Notes: generated from the sequence alone by a model not told the origin. A stretch of 64,000 bases of DNA from Opitutus sp. GAS368 (GCA_945903545.1 CAMDOO010000002.1:32390-96389), one strand, 5' to 3'. Positions 38,921 through 47,166 are shown, numbered from the stretch's first letter. Translations and numbers: made by a program.

Positions 38921-39085
38921 GGGTTTCCCAAACCGGTTGAACCGCGGATTTCGCGGATAAAACCGGATAAGGAGGAAACCGCTTCTGCTCATCCCGGCCG
39001 ATTCGGAGTTCATCAGCGCTGGTCAGCGAAGATCTGCGTTCCTTTCATCCTTCATCCGTGTAATCCGTTAAATCCGCGGTCAAAA
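38921..39085. repeat. Word-type inverted repeat, ATCCGCGG words, between argB and argJ
   Basis: ACCGCGGATTTCGCGGATAA (38941) pairs with TTAAATCCGCGGT (39068-39080) through ATCCGTG/AATCCG words. The preceding GGGTTTCCCAAACCGGTT is shared with 31338-31355. The element takes up much of the 38754-39166 divergent spacer, which holds no other gene. Confidence 0.65.
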
Positions 39086-39166
39086 ATTCCGGCCGTTTGC
39101 CGCCGTGGGTACAAAGCGCCTGAAAATCTGCTTCACTCGCCGGGCGGCACGGCCCATTTCCGATTC

Positions 39167-40483
39167 GTGCCCAGCACCTCCCTCGTCTTCACGTCCCGCG
39201 ACCAGCACCGCGCGTGGCTCGCCACGCAAGCCGCCCTGCCCGCGGGTTTCCGCACCGGCACGACCCGCTTCGACTTCATCCCGCGCGAGGCGCCGAAGCC
39301 CGCAAAGATGACCCTGACGCTGCTCGCGCTCGACCGGCCCACGCCGGATTTCGCCGCGATGTTCACGCGCAACGCCTTTCCCGGCGCCCCGGTGATCGTC
39401 GGCCGCCAGCGCCTCGGCGAACCCACGCTCGGCGCCATCATCATCAACAACAAGATCTCCAACGTCTGCGCCCCCGGCGGCGTCGAGGCCGCGGAGCAGA
39501 TCTGCGCCGCGACGGCCAAGCTCCTCAACCTGAGCCCCGCCCAAGTGCTGCCCAGCTCCACCGGCGTGATCGGCTGGGGCCTGCCGGTCGACGCCATGCT
39601 CGGCTCGCTCCCGGCCGCCGCGGCCGCCCTCGCCGGCGGCTCCATCATGCCCGCCGCGGAGGGCATCGTGACCACCGACCTCTACCCCAAGGTCCGCTCG
39701 GCCGCCGTCGGCGCCGGCCGCATCACCGGCATCGCCAAGGGCGCCGGCATGGTCGAGCCCAACCTCGCCACCATGCTGGTCTATGTGCTCACCGACCTCG
39801 CCGTGCCGCGCGACGTCCTCCGGCCGATGCTCCAGCGATCCGTCGCCACCACCTTCAACACCATCAGCGTCGACAGCGACACGAGCACCTCCGACACGAT
39901 CGTGCTCATTTCCTCCGGCCGAGTCCCCTGCCCCGACCTCGCGGCGTTCGAAACGGCCCTGACCACGGTCTGCCGCGATCTCGCCGAGGACGTCGTGCGC
40001 AACGGCGAGGGGGTGCGCCATGTGATCCGCGTTTCCGTTTCCGGCGCGCCCGACACTTCCCTCGCCCTCGCGCTCGGCAAGGCGATCGTCAACGCCCCGC
40101 TCTTCAAGTGCGCCGTCGCCGGCAACGACCCCAACGTCGGCCGCCTCGTGCAGGCCATCGGCAAGCACGTCGGCGCCCACGCGCCGGGCACCGACCTCGG
40201 CAAGCTGCGCCTGCAGCTCGGCGGCATCGAGATCTTCGCCGGCGGCGTGTTCCAGCTGAACCCCGCCAAGGAGGCGCAGCTTGTCGCGCACCTCAAGGGC
40301 GCCGAACTCTACGCCAGCGCCCCGCCGAAGGACGGCGTCTTCACCGCGCCGATCGACTATCCGCCGCACGAGCGCGGCGTGGAGATCAGCGTCGCGCTGA
40401 ACTCCGGCTCCGCCTCCGCCACCGTGATCGGCGGCGATCTGACCCACGAGTACGTGAGCGAGAACGCGGATTACCGGAGCTAG
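39167..40483 (+). CDS. argJ: Bifunctional glutamate N-acetyltransferase / ornithine acetyltransferase
   Basis: Moves the acetyl group from N-acetylornithine to glutamate, closing the acetyl cycle; some members also use acetyl-CoA. It has 438 residues from GTG 39167. The self-cleavage site is KGAGMVEPNLATML with T202 as the expected nucleophile and new N-terminus of the beta chain. Other blocks are LPSSTGVIGWGLP, SVDSDTSTSDTIVL, FKCAVAGNDPNVGR and the C-terminal HEYVSENADYRS. The first 30 residues (SLVFTSRDQHRAWLATQA) are unlike the usual family start but are in a continuous frame. The presence of argJ means a separate argA or argE may not be needed. argC and argH are not in the window. Confidence 0.94.
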   Translation: MPSTSLVFTSRDQHRAWLATQAALPAGFRTGTTRFDFIPREAPKPAKMTLTLLALDRPTPDFAAMFTRNAFPGAPVIVGRQRLGEPTLGAIIINNKISNVCAPGGVEAAEQICAATAKLLNLSPAQVLPSSTGVIGWGLPVDAMLGSLPAAAAALAGGSIMPAAEGIVTTDLYPKVRSAAVGAGRITGIAKGAGMVEPNLATMLVYVLTDLAVPRDVLRPMLQRSVATTFNTISVDSDTSTSDTIVLISSGRVPCPDLAAFETALTTVCRDLAEDVVRNGEGVRHVIRVSVSGAPDTSLALALGKAIVNAPLFKCAVAGNDPNVGRLVQAIGKHVGAHAPGTDLGKLRLQLGGIEIFAGGVFQLNPAKEAQLVAHLKGAELYASAPPKDGVFTAPIDYPPHERGVEISVALNSGSASATVIGGDLTHEYVSENADYRS

Positions 40484-40603
40484 GCGCCGCGCGTTCCGCG
40501 CGCTGCCAATCGTTCTCCTCCACTTTCCCGCTCTTCTGATCCGCTCTAACCACGGGTGACACGGATTCTTGGCAGCGGGTTCCAAGCGTGCATTGTCGGT
40601 CCC

Positions 40604-42223
40604 ATGCGCACCCCGCTGTTCCGCCCCGCCGTGATGCTCGCCGCCGGCTTCCTTGCGCTCGCCGGCTGCGCCCAGCGCGAGACCCCCGTTCAGGAGGGCC
40701 TCCGCACCCGCACCCTCCACCTCGGCAACAGCCAGGAGCCCGGCGATCTCGATCCGCAGATCATCACCGCCTACACCGAGAACATGATCGTGCTCGCCCT
40801 GTTCGAGGGGCTGACCGCCTTCGATGAGGCCAGCGGCCAGCCCGTCCCGGCCGCCGCCGAGGGCTGGAGCGTCTCACCCGACGGCCTCACCTACACCTTC
40901 CGCATCCGCCCCACCGCGCGCTGGTCCAATGGCGACCCGCTCACTGCGACCGATTTTGCCTGGTCGTACCGCCGCGTGCTCTCCCCCGCCCTCGCGTCCG
41001 AGTACTCCTACATGCTCTGGCCGATCAAAAACGCGCGGCCCTTCAATGAGGGCAAGCTCACCGACTTTTCCCAGGTCGGCGTGCGCGCCACCGACGAACG
41101 CACCCTCGTCATCACCCTCGAGGCTCCCTGCCCGTGGCTGCTCTCGCTCGCCGCCAACCCGTCCTGGTTCCCCGTCCACCGCGCCACCCTCGAGAAATTC
41201 GGTGCCGCCGACAAGAAGGGCACGCGCTGGACCCGCCCCGAGAACCTCGTCGGCAACGGCCCGTTCCTGCTCAAGGAGTGGACGCCCGACTCGCGCGTCG
41301 TGACCGAGGCCAACCCGCGCTACTGGGACGCCGCCCGCAACCAGCTCGCCGGCGTCGTGTTCTATCCGATCACCAGCTACGCCACCGAGGAGAAGAGCTT
41401 CCGCTCGGGCCAGCTGCACATCACCTACGGCCTGGCGCCCGACAAGATCCCTGCCTACCGGACCGAGTCGCCCGCCCTGCTGCGGATCGATCCGTTCCTC
41501 GAGACGTTCTTCCTCTCCTTCAACACCGCCAAGCCGCCGCTCGACAACGCCAAGCTCCGTCAAGCGCTCTCGCTCGCCGTCGACCGCACGGCCGTCACGC
41601 GCGACGCCCTGCGCGGCAGCGTCACGGTTGCCACCGAGTTCACCCCGCCCGACACCGCGGGTTACACGCCGGCTCCCGCCCTGAAGACGGATTTTGCCGC
41701 CGCGCGCCAGCTCCTCACCGAGGCCGGTTATCCCGGCGGCCGAGGGCTGCCGCCGCTTGAGCTCCAGGTGAAGGCCGACGACCTCCACAAGATCACCGCC
41801 GAGACGATCCAGCAGATGTGGCAGCGCGAGCTCGGCGTCACCGTCACCCTTGCCACTGTGGAGCAGAAGACCTGGCTGCAGCGACTCAACAGCCACGATT
41901 TCCAGATCAGCACCACGCGCTGGGTGGGCGACTACGTTGACGCCAACACCTTCCTCGAAATGTGGGTGACCGGCGGCGGCAACAACTGGACCGGCTGGAG
42001 CGAACCTAAGTACGACGCCCTCGTCGCCGAGGCGGGCAAGACGCTCGATCCGGCCAAGCGTCACGACCTGCAACGCCAGGCCGAGGCCCTCCTGCTCGAC
42101 CGGCTGCCCATCCTCCCCGTCTTCCACGGCACCCGCGTGTACCTCGCCGACCCGACCGTGAAGAACTGGATCCCCAACCTCCTCGGCCAGCACCGCTACC
42201 AATTCATCGAGCTGAAAAAGTGA
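40604..42223 (+). CDS. Peptide ABC transporter substrate-binding lipoprotein (OppA/DppA family)
   Basis: A 539-residue SBP family 5 lipoprotein that would deliver peptides to an ABC permease. ATG at 40604 starts a leader ending LALAGC, with lipidated C22. Domain signatures are LGNSQEPGDLDPQIITAYTE at the start of the mature part, SPDGLTYTFRIRPTARWSNG, TATDFAWSYRRVLSP and NTAKPPLDNAKLRQALSLAV. All are standard for oligopeptide binders. No permease or ATPase gene follows; the next genes are a small secreted protein and a DNA glycosylase, so the transporter partners are elsewhere. Confidence 0.92.
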   Translation: MRTPLFRPAVMLAAGFLALAGCAQRETPVQEGLRTRTLHLGNSQEPGDLDPQIITAYTENMIVLALFEGLTAFDEASGQPVPAAAEGWSVSPDGLTYTFRIRPTARWSNGDPLTATDFAWSYRRVLSPALASEYSYMLWPIKNARPFNEGKLTDFSQVGVRATDERTLVITLEAPCPWLLSLAANPSWFPVHRATLEKFGAADKKGTRWTRPENLVGNGPFLLKEWTPDSRVVTEANPRYWDAARNQLAGVVFYPITSYATEEKSFRSGQLHITYGLAPDKIPAYRTESPALLRIDPFLETFFLSFNTAKPPLDNAKLRQALSLAVDRTAVTRDALRGSVTVATEFTPPDTAGYTPAPALKTDFAAARQLLTEAGYPGGRGLPPLELQVKADDLHKITAETIQQMWQRELGVTVTLATVEQKTWLQRLNSHDFQISTTRWVGDYVDANTFLEMWVTGGGNNWTGWSEPKYDALVAEAGKTLDPAKRHDLQRQAEALLLDRLPILPVFHGTRVYLADPTVKNWIPNLLGQHRYQFIELKK

Positions 42224-42228
42224 GGGCG

Positions 42229-42358
42229 GCATGAACCGCGAATGGACACGAATTCACGCGAATGAATGCGGCTCCGGGCTGTTCCCGTCGCCGAGTTTTG
42301 GCTCTGGCTGAAGATCGGTAAATTAGCGTTCATTCGCATCCATTCGCGGTTAAAAATC
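42229..42358. repeat. Word-type inverted repeat, GCGAATGGA words
   Basis: AACCGCGAATGGACACGAAT (42235) pairs with CATCCATTCGCGGTT (42336-42351), each arm made of CGCGAAT/GAATGG words. It occupies the spacer between the peptide-binding protein and the following small secreted protein. Confidence 0.75.
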
Positions 42359-42364
42359 ATCCCG

Positions 42365-42844
42365 ATGCGTCTCCCCGCCCTCTTTCTCCTCTTTGCTGCT
42401 CTGATCTCCTCCGCCTTCGCCGCCGACGGCCGGGTCGTCCGTCTCCAGACCGGTTACCGCACGACCGCGTCGTTCCAGCGCCTGAGCGAGTTCCTCACCG
42501 GCCGCGAGAACACCGGCAAGGAGACCGTCCTGCGCAGCCAGCCGGCCGCCCGCCAGGGATACTATTGGTTCCTGCGCCTGGAAAATGTCGGCGCGGCGCT
42601 CACTGGGTCCACCTTCGAACTGCAGGTGATCAGCCCGGCCAGCCCGGAGTCGAAAACCTTCACGTTCAACGCGCCCGTGCCTCATGGGACCCACGTTTTC
42701 AATGTGGGCCTGACCGGCTCCGACTGGCCCGACCCCGAGGCCGCCCCCGTCGCGTGGCAGCTCCGCGTCCGCTCCTCCGCCGGCGAACTCATCTCCACCC
42801 AAAGCTTCCTCTGGAGCAAACCCGCCGCGCCGGCCGCGAAGTGA
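42365..42844 (+). CDS. Small secreted protein, unknown function
   Basis: 159 residues from ATG 42365 with a signal peptide MRLPALFLLFAALISSAFA. The mature part is predicted mostly strand (RVVRLQTGYRTTASFQRLSE, YYWFLRLEN, FELQVISPASPESKTFTFNA, WQLRVRSSAGELI), like a single Ig- or beta-sandwich-type domain. I know no named family for it. The stop overlaps the context of the next gene: GTG of the OGG-like gene begins four bases after it, so the two are translationally coupled. The pairing of an exported protein with a DNA repair gene has no evident functional logic. Confidence 0.7.
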   Translation: MRLPALFLLFAALISSAFAADGRVVRLQTGYRTTASFQRLSEFLTGRENTGKETVLRSQPAARQGYYWFLRLENVGAALTGSTFELQVISPASPESKTFTFNAPVPHGTHVFNVGLTGSDWPDPEAAPVAWQLRVRSSAGELISTQSFLWSKPAAPAAK

Positions 42845-42848
42845 AACC

Positions 42849-43922
42849 GTGAGCCCGGACTCCTGGTCGGATTGGCGTCAGCTCCCCCTGATCGGGCCGA
42901 CACCGGACCCGGCCGTTCTCACCGAGACCCTCGATGGCGGACAAGCCTTCCGCTGGAACCGGGCAGCTGACTTCGATCCATCTCCGGGTGAGGGCCCCCG
43001 GACTGCAAATTTCTCTCCGGATGGTGTCCGGGTGCCCCCACCCGGAGGTTCGGTCCTCCGGTTCCGCGGCCAGTGGTCCGACTGCCTCGCCGAGGTGCGC
43101 CTGCAATCGGGCCGGATCGAATGGCGCGCCCCTGCCGCGATCGCCTCCCGGGTCGCCACGGCCATTGGCCCGTACTTTGCCGCCGACCGCGATTTCCACG
43201 CCTTGGCCGACGCGTTGCCCTGGCGAAGCGACGCCCATCTGGCTGCCTGCCTGCAGGCTTTTCCCGGTCTGCGCCTGCTCCGCCAGCCGTTCGGCGAGAC
43301 CCTGCTCGGATTCCTTTGCAGCGCCACGAAGCAGATCGTGCAGATCAAACAGATGCTCGCGCTGCTGGCGGAGCGCCATGGCGCGGCCAGCGGAGAGGGG
43401 AGAGGGGAGATGGAAGATGGGGAAAGGCAGCCCCGACCCGTGGGCGCTCGGTCGATTTCCGACTTCCGCACCCCGATCTCCCATCTCCCATCTCCCATCT
43501 CCGAGCCGCCGGTTTCACGGCGGCTTCCCACCTGGGCCGAACTTGCCTCCATCCCGGAGCGCACGCTCCGGGATTGCCTGCTCGGTTTCCGCGCGAAGTT
43601 CATCCACGACACCGCGCAGTTTCTCGCCGCCCATCCCGGATGGCTCGAGGCCACCGAGCACCTGCCCTACCTCGAGGCCAAGGAGCGCCTTTGCTCGCTT
43701 CCGGGCGTGGGCGAAAAGATCGCCGACTGCGTGCTGCTCTTCGGCGCCGGCCGGCTCGAGGCGTTCCCGGTCGATGTCTGGATCCTGCGCACCATGACCG
43801 CGCGCTACGGCCTCCACGGCTGGAAACCCGCCCAGGTCGCCCACTTCGGGCGCACCCACTTCGGCCCCCGCGCCGGCCTCGCCCAGCAATACCTCTTCGC
43901 CTACGAGCGGCGTGTTTCCTGA
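42849..43922 (+). CDS. OGG-type 8-oxoguanine DNA glycosylase carrying two repeat-derived insertions
   Basis: Predicted base-excision glycosylase/lyase of the HhH-GPD superfamily, removing 8-oxoguanine or a similar lesion. The start is GTG 42849; 357 residues. The N-terminal OGG domain shows DGGQAFRWNR; the HhH motif LPGVGEKIADCVLLF contains the predicted catalytic lysine K290 and EAFPVDVWI the aspartate D309, matching the Lys/Asp pair of human OGG1. Two stretches have no family counterpart and are repeat DNA read in frame: residues about 44-67 (42980-43048, REP-like) and 182-219 (43392-43504, word type). Without them the protein would be about 295 residues, the usual size. Both insertions lie away from the catalytic motifs and keep the frame, so the enzyme may still work. 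Confidence 0.85.
   Translation: MSPDSWSDWRQLPLIGPTPDPAVLTETLDGGQAFRWNRAADFDPSPGEGPRTANFSPDGVRVPPPGGSVLRFRGQWSDCLAEVRLQSGRIEWRAPAAIASRVATAIGPYFAADRDFHALADALPWRSDAHLAACLQAFPGLRLLRQPFGETLLGFLCSATKQIVQIKQMLALLAERHGAASGEGRGEMEDGERQPRPVGARSISDFRTPISHLPSPISEPPVSRRLPTWAELASIPERTLRDCLLGFRAKFIHDTAQFLAAHPGWLEATEHLPYLEAKERLCSLPGVGEKIADCVLLFGAGRLEAFPVDVWILRTMTARYGLHGWKPAQVAHFGRTHFGPRAGLAQQYLFAYERRVS
42980..43048. repeat. REP-like palindrome inserted in frame in the glycosylase gene
   Basis: ATCTCCGGGTGAGGGCCCCCGGACTG ... TGTCCGGGTGCCCCCACCCGGAGG is the same element type as the intergenic copies at 19285 and 21815. The ACTAC core boundary has become ACTGC. It adds about 23 codons without a stop. Confidence 0.8.
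43392..43504. repeat. Word-type inverted repeat (GGAGATGG words) inserted in frame in the glycosylase gene
   Basis: The left arm is GGAGAGGGGAGAGGGGAGAT and onward, the right arm CCCATCTCCCATCTCCCATC and onward, complementary and built of GGAGATGG words, with about 45 bases between. The whole is a multiple of three in effect and gives an Arg/Ser/Pro-rich loop. Confidence 0.8.
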
Positions 43923-43955
43923 ACCCAGCCTGGTGTTCATCACCCCGGCACGGCG

Positions 43956-44043
43956 CCGGCATTTCACGCATGACGTGAAATGCTGGTCATCGCTTCCCCT
44001 CCGTGGCCGCCACCAGAGTTTCATTTAATAGATGAAACTCTGG
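43956..44043. promoter_or_regulatory. Two strong palindromes upstream of the TAG-split gene
   Basis: GCATTTCACG/CGTGAAATGC (43959-43983, 5-base centre) and CCAGAGTTTCAT/ATGAAACTCTGG (44013-44043, 7-base centre) both have perfect arms of 10 and 12 bases. They follow the glycosylase stop and precede the next gene by 130 bases, so they may be terminator-like hairpins or operators; neither has a U tract. Confidence 0.5.
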
Positions 44044-44172
44044 CGGAGCCCCGACGGTACCCGGGGGATAAATCCCCTCCTTGATCACCGGCGCGGGCTC
44101 GAATCATGCTTCCGCGTCACTCAGCCGGCCCTCCAGCTCGCTGCCATCCCACAACCCAACCCTGCGCTCCCC

Positions 44173-44823
44173 ATGCCCTCCGTCCGCTCCTTCAACCTGC
44201 GTCGCAACCTGCTGCTGGCCGCCGCCCTCGTGCTGCCGCTGTCCCATGCCGTCGCGGCCTCGTCCGACATGATCGGCGACATCGTGAAGGCCCAGATCAT
44301 CATCAACAAGGCCCTCGAGGTGAAGGCGTAGTACGACAAGCTGGCCAAGGACAAGGAAGGCGCCGTCGTCCTCGAGGCACCCGAGCCGGTGAAGGGCGCG
44401 GGCGAAAAATATCTCCTCCCCTACAAGGCCGACGGCGAACTCACCGCCTGGGCCGAGAAGGGCCTCGGTGCGACCGGGAAAGTCGGCGCAGTCGTCGGTG
44501 AGAAAGCGGGCGAAGCCGCCGGCAAGGCCCTGGCCTCCAAGGTGCCGTTCGGTGGCCTGGCGGGCGGGTTGATGAAGAGCAAAGGCAAGGAACTGGGCGC
44601 GATGGCCGCGCTCGGCGGTGCCGATTTCGTCAAGGCCAACAGCGAACTCTCTTTCAAGAGCCTCAACGAGTACGCGGTCTACCTGTTCGTCCGCCACGGC
44701 GGCGACGGCAACTACAAGGAGGTCCTGTCCGTCGCGATGGCCCTCTACCCCGATCTCGAGGGCCGCTTCCAGGGCGCGATCCAGGACGCCTACAAAAAGG
44801 CTCAGGCCGCGGCGAAGAAGTGA
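44173..44823 (+). pseudogene. Exported helical protein split by an in-frame TAG
   Basis: One continuous reading frame from ATG 44173 to TGA 44823, interrupted only by TAG at 44329-44331. The first part has a signal peptide (LLLAAALVLPLSHAVAAS) and SDMIGDIVKAQIIINKALEV, the second starts YDKLAKDKEGAVVLEAPEPV and continues for about 164 codons to KKAQAAAKK. Both parts keep the same high-GC codon bias, so the split is recent, a sequencing error, or recoded. The joined product would be about 216 residues, secreted, with a Gly/Ala-rich centre (VGEKAGEAAGKALASKVPFG). The family is unknown to me. If TAG is real, a 52-residue secreted fragment is made. Confidence 0.65.
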
Positions 44824-44871
44824 TCGCCCGATAGGGCGCGCGAATCCCGTCGCCGCCGCGTCAGGACCGAA

Positions 44872-44937
44872 TCTGAAATCTGAAATTTGAAATCTCAGAT
44901 TTCGGCTCGGCCATTTCAGATTTCAAATTTCAGATGC
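44872..44937. repeat. Word-type inverted repeat, CTGAAATTTGAAAT words
   Basis: TCTGAAATCTGAAATTTGAA (44872) pairs with TTTCAGATTTCAAATTTCAG (44911), loop about 10-15 bases. Compare 1211-1245, where one arm of the same word is found. Confidence 0.8.
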
Positions 44938-44950
44938 AATCCAGGAGGCC

Positions 44951-45331
44951 CTACCCCTTCTGGATCAGCTCCACCTCGTAGCCCTCGGGGGCGTCGATGA
45001 AGGCGATGAGGCTGCCGCTGCCCGTCGTGGTCGGGCCGTCGCTGAGCTTGAAGCCCTTCTTTTCCAGCTCCGCGGCGAAAGCCTTCAGGTCCGTCACGGC
45101 AAAGGCGAGATGCATCAGGTCCGGCTGCACCTGCACGGCAGGCGCGCCGGGCGGCATCTGGCAAATCTCGATCTCCTCGTCGCTGTTCGGCGTGGCCAGG
45201 AACACCAGCTGCGCCCCGCGCGGCGACGTGTGCCGGCGCGAGACCTTCAGCCCGAGCGCCTGCTCGTAGAATTTCACGGTCCGCTCGATGTCGTTCACCC
45301 GCATGCGGGTATGGAGGAGTTTCGTAACCAT
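44951..45331 (-). CDS. Glyoxalase/VOC family protein, lactoylglutathione lyase-like
   Basis: 126 residues from ATG 45331 (MVTKLLHTRMRVNDIERTVK). The vicinal oxygen chelate fold has two beta-alpha-beta-beta-beta modules; possible metal ligands are the histidine in LLHTRMRV, the glutamate in EEIEICQM, the histidine in LMHLAFAV and the glutamate in GYEVELIQ, the usual H/E/H/E set of glyoxalase I. A GloA-like role in methylglyoxal detoxification is the best guess. It stands alone between repeat spacers. Confidence 0.82.
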   Translation of the reverse strand: MVTKLLHTRMRVNDIERTVKFYEQALGLKVSRRHTSPRGAQLVFLATPNSDEEIEICQMPPGAPAVQVQPDLMHLAFAVTDLKAFAAELEKKGFKLSDGPTTTGSGSLIAFIDAPEGYEVELIQKG

Positions 45332-45404
45332 GGCGCGGAACGTGGCGGGTCGCCCCTTTCCGCGCAAGCATCGGTGAGGCGGGCCGGGGCGGCCCGCCGA
45401 TTGG

Positions 45405-45475
45405 AGGTAGGGACGCTTGTCCCCAAGCGTCCCGGATCGTTTCGAACCAGGTCGTGTGGGACACCCGACCCTACC
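45405..45475. repeat. GTAG-bounded REP-like palindrome
   Basis: GGTAGGGACGCTTGTCCCCAAGCGTCCC and GTGTGGGACACCCGACCCTACC: two hairpins with complementary GGTAGGG/CCCTACC ends. Confidence 0.7.
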
Positions 45476-45551
45476 ATTGTGCGTCGATTTTCCCGGTTTT
45501 CCTAAAAAATTTCCCCGCCGCGCCGATAAAGGAACATCCCCCTAAAAGTCC

Positions 45552-45737
45552 ATGCTCCTACCCCACACCACTTCCGGCCTGCCGGTGACGCGCTCCGCGA
45601 AAATCCGGCCCCCGAAGCCGGCGCGTGACGTCATCTGGGACCGGCCGGTCTTCCGGCCGCCGGACCTGAGCAACTGGCGCGTGATCTTCGATCCGATGCC
45701 GTTCCGCGCTCAGGACTTTCACCGCAAGCCGCGCTGA
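45552..45737 (+). CDS. Possible small basic protein, unknown
   Basis: 61 codons from ATG 45552 (MLLPHTTSGLPVTRSAKIRP), rich in Pro, Arg and Asp, with a WDRPVFRPPDLSNWRVIFDP centre. A weak AAAGGAAC lies upstream. Composition and codon use fit a gene, but nothing else supports it. Could be spurious. Confidence 0.35.
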   Translation: MLLPHTTSGLPVTRSAKIRPPKPARDVIWDRPVFRPPDLSNWRVIFDPMPFRAQDFHRKPR

Positions 45738-45750
45738 AATCCCCTGATCT

Positions 45751-45817
45751 GTAGCCCGGGTAGACCTCTACCCGGAATGTGATTCCGATCCACCGGCTGA
45801 GGTCTGCCGGCCTACAT
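45751..45817. repeat. GTAG-bounded REP-like palindrome
   Basis: TGTAGCCCGGGTAGACCTCTACCCGG is followed by CCGGCTGAGGTCTGCCGGCCTACAT; the two halves are separate hairpins. Related arms occur at 34205 and 47243. Confidence 0.7.
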
Positions 45818-45936
45818 CCGATCTCGGCGAGATTGCGGCTCATCGCACCTGCTCGCCGTACGATTACCCACGCCGCTTCGCTTGCGCCGTGGCTTTCCGC
45901 ATGGCATGGATCCGCGGCCGGGCAACCCGGAGGCCC

Positions 45937-45970
45937 ATGCAACCACGGATTACACAGATCACACGGATGG
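45937..45970. repeat. ACGGATTACACAGATCACACGGAT word arm overlapping a start codon
   Basis: AACCACGGATTACACAGATC then ACACGGATGGGG: three or four variant units of the ACGGAT word. The ATG at 45967 and an upstream ATG at 45937 both lie within it. Confidence 0.7.
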
Positions 45971-47166
45971 GGAGTTGTGGCCTGCTCACGCTGGTGGCTT
46001 TGTCCTTCCCCCTTCGCGCCGCCGACCTAGAAACCCCTTCCGTCTTCCGGCCGATCGTCCGGGAAAACATCCTGTTTCCACCGGGCTCAACCGCGCCGGT
46101 CACGGAATCCGCCACGGCCTCGACCCCGGTCAGCGCCAAATTACCCGGCGGCGAAATCCTCCGGACCTGGCTCGAAGGCGCGCCGATCGCCGCCCTGCGC
46201 GTCCAGCGCGGGACCAATCCGGCCGAGACCATCGATGCTGCCGCCTGGGCCGGCGTCGCCCCGGCGCTCGCGGTTTACCCCGACGGCACGGTGCTGATCG
46301 CGTATCGCGCCCGGACAAGCAGCGGCACCGCCGAAGTGATGCTGGCGCGGCTGGTCGAGGGAAAGTGGCAAAAGCCCCAGGTCCTCACGACCGACAGCTG
46401 GAAACCCTCCGGAAACATCAGCGATGCCGGGCCGCGAATCGCGCGCGCCGGCGCCCGGGCGGTCGTCGCCTGGTTCACCGCATCCGCCGACGAACCCCGG
46501 ATATTGACCACGACGTCGTCCGACGCCGGAGAAAGTTTCACCCAGCCCGAGCGCATCGACTTGGGCGCCCCGGCCGGGGGCGTCGACGTCCTGATGCTGC
46601 ACGATGGCACGCAGCTCGTGAGCTGGATCGAACGCCAGGGCGCGGACGCCAGCCAGCCCGGCGGCCTCTATCTGCGTCGCACCACGGCCTACGGCGCCAC
46701 CATGCCCCCGGCGTTGATCGTGCCGGGAGTGCAGCTTGCCCCGGGCACGCAACCGCGGCTGCAGCTCATGAAGGACTACACCGACACCGCGGCGCAACTT
46801 TCCGTGACTTTCAGTCCCGCCGGACAACCCAACACGACCAAAAGCCTGCTCGTCACCCTGCCCGAGGCCGAGGTGCTCGCCGCCGCCGACCAGGGCTGCG
46901 GCTGCACCCCAACGTTGGCCGAACAAAGCGGCGTCACGATCCGCGCCCGCATCATCTCCGTGTCGGCCGACAAGAAGACCGTCCGCCTGCGCCATGGCGC
47001 CGTGCCCGGCCTGTTTGCCGCCGGCGAGAGGGATTATTCCGCCGGCCCCGGTGTGCCGGCCGACGTTCGCAGCGGCTTTGAGGTGCTCGCCCACCTCGAT
47101 GAAAAGGACGGCGTGTGGAGCCTGCTGGATTACCGGGTGCTGGTGATGCCCGCGGGGCCCCGGTAG
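45967..47166 (+). CDS. Secreted protein, probable beta-propeller (sialidase-like) with small C-terminal domain
   Basis: About 399 residues from ATG 45967, giving the leader MGSCGLLTLVALSFPLRAAD; an ATG at 45937 adds ten residues encoded entirely by repeat DNA. The middle has repeated strand blocks (PDGTVLIAYRARTSSGTAEV, TTTSSDAGESFTQPERIDLG with an Asp-box-like S-x-D-x-G-x-x-F, HDGTQLVSWIERQ), as in sialidase-type propellers. A GCGCTPTLAE cysteine pair leads to a C-terminal strand-rich domain (RARIISVSADKKTVRLRHGA) that recalls small copper-binding domains of the CusF kind, without clear metal residues. The stop codon TAG is also the TAG of a GGTAGGG repeat end. It may belong with the downstream TonB receptor group. 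Confidence 0.65.
   Translation: MGSCGLLTLVALSFPLRAADLETPSVFRPIVRENILFPPGSTAPVTESATASTPVSAKLPGGEILRTWLEGAPIAALRVQRGTNPAETIDAAAWAGVAPALAVYPDGTVLIAYRARTSSGTAEVMLARLVEGKWQKPQVLTTDSWKPSGNISDAGPRIARAGARAVVAWFTASADEPRILTTTSSDAGESFTQPERIDLGAPAGGVDVLMLHDGTQLVSWIERQGADASQPGGLYLRRTTAYGATMPPALIVPGVQLAPGTQPRLQLMKDYTDTAAQLSVTFSPAGQPNTTKSLLVTLPEAEVLAAADQGCGCTPTLAEQSGVTIRARIISVSADKKTVRLRHGAVPGLFAAGERDYSAGPGVPADVRSGFEVLAHLDEKDGVWSLLDYRVLVMPAGPR

Noticed and set aside
42229..42358. CRISPR array, also considered for the other word-type repeats
   Set aside because: Units are 6-10 bases without unique spacers and are arranged as inverted arms; no cas gene in the window.
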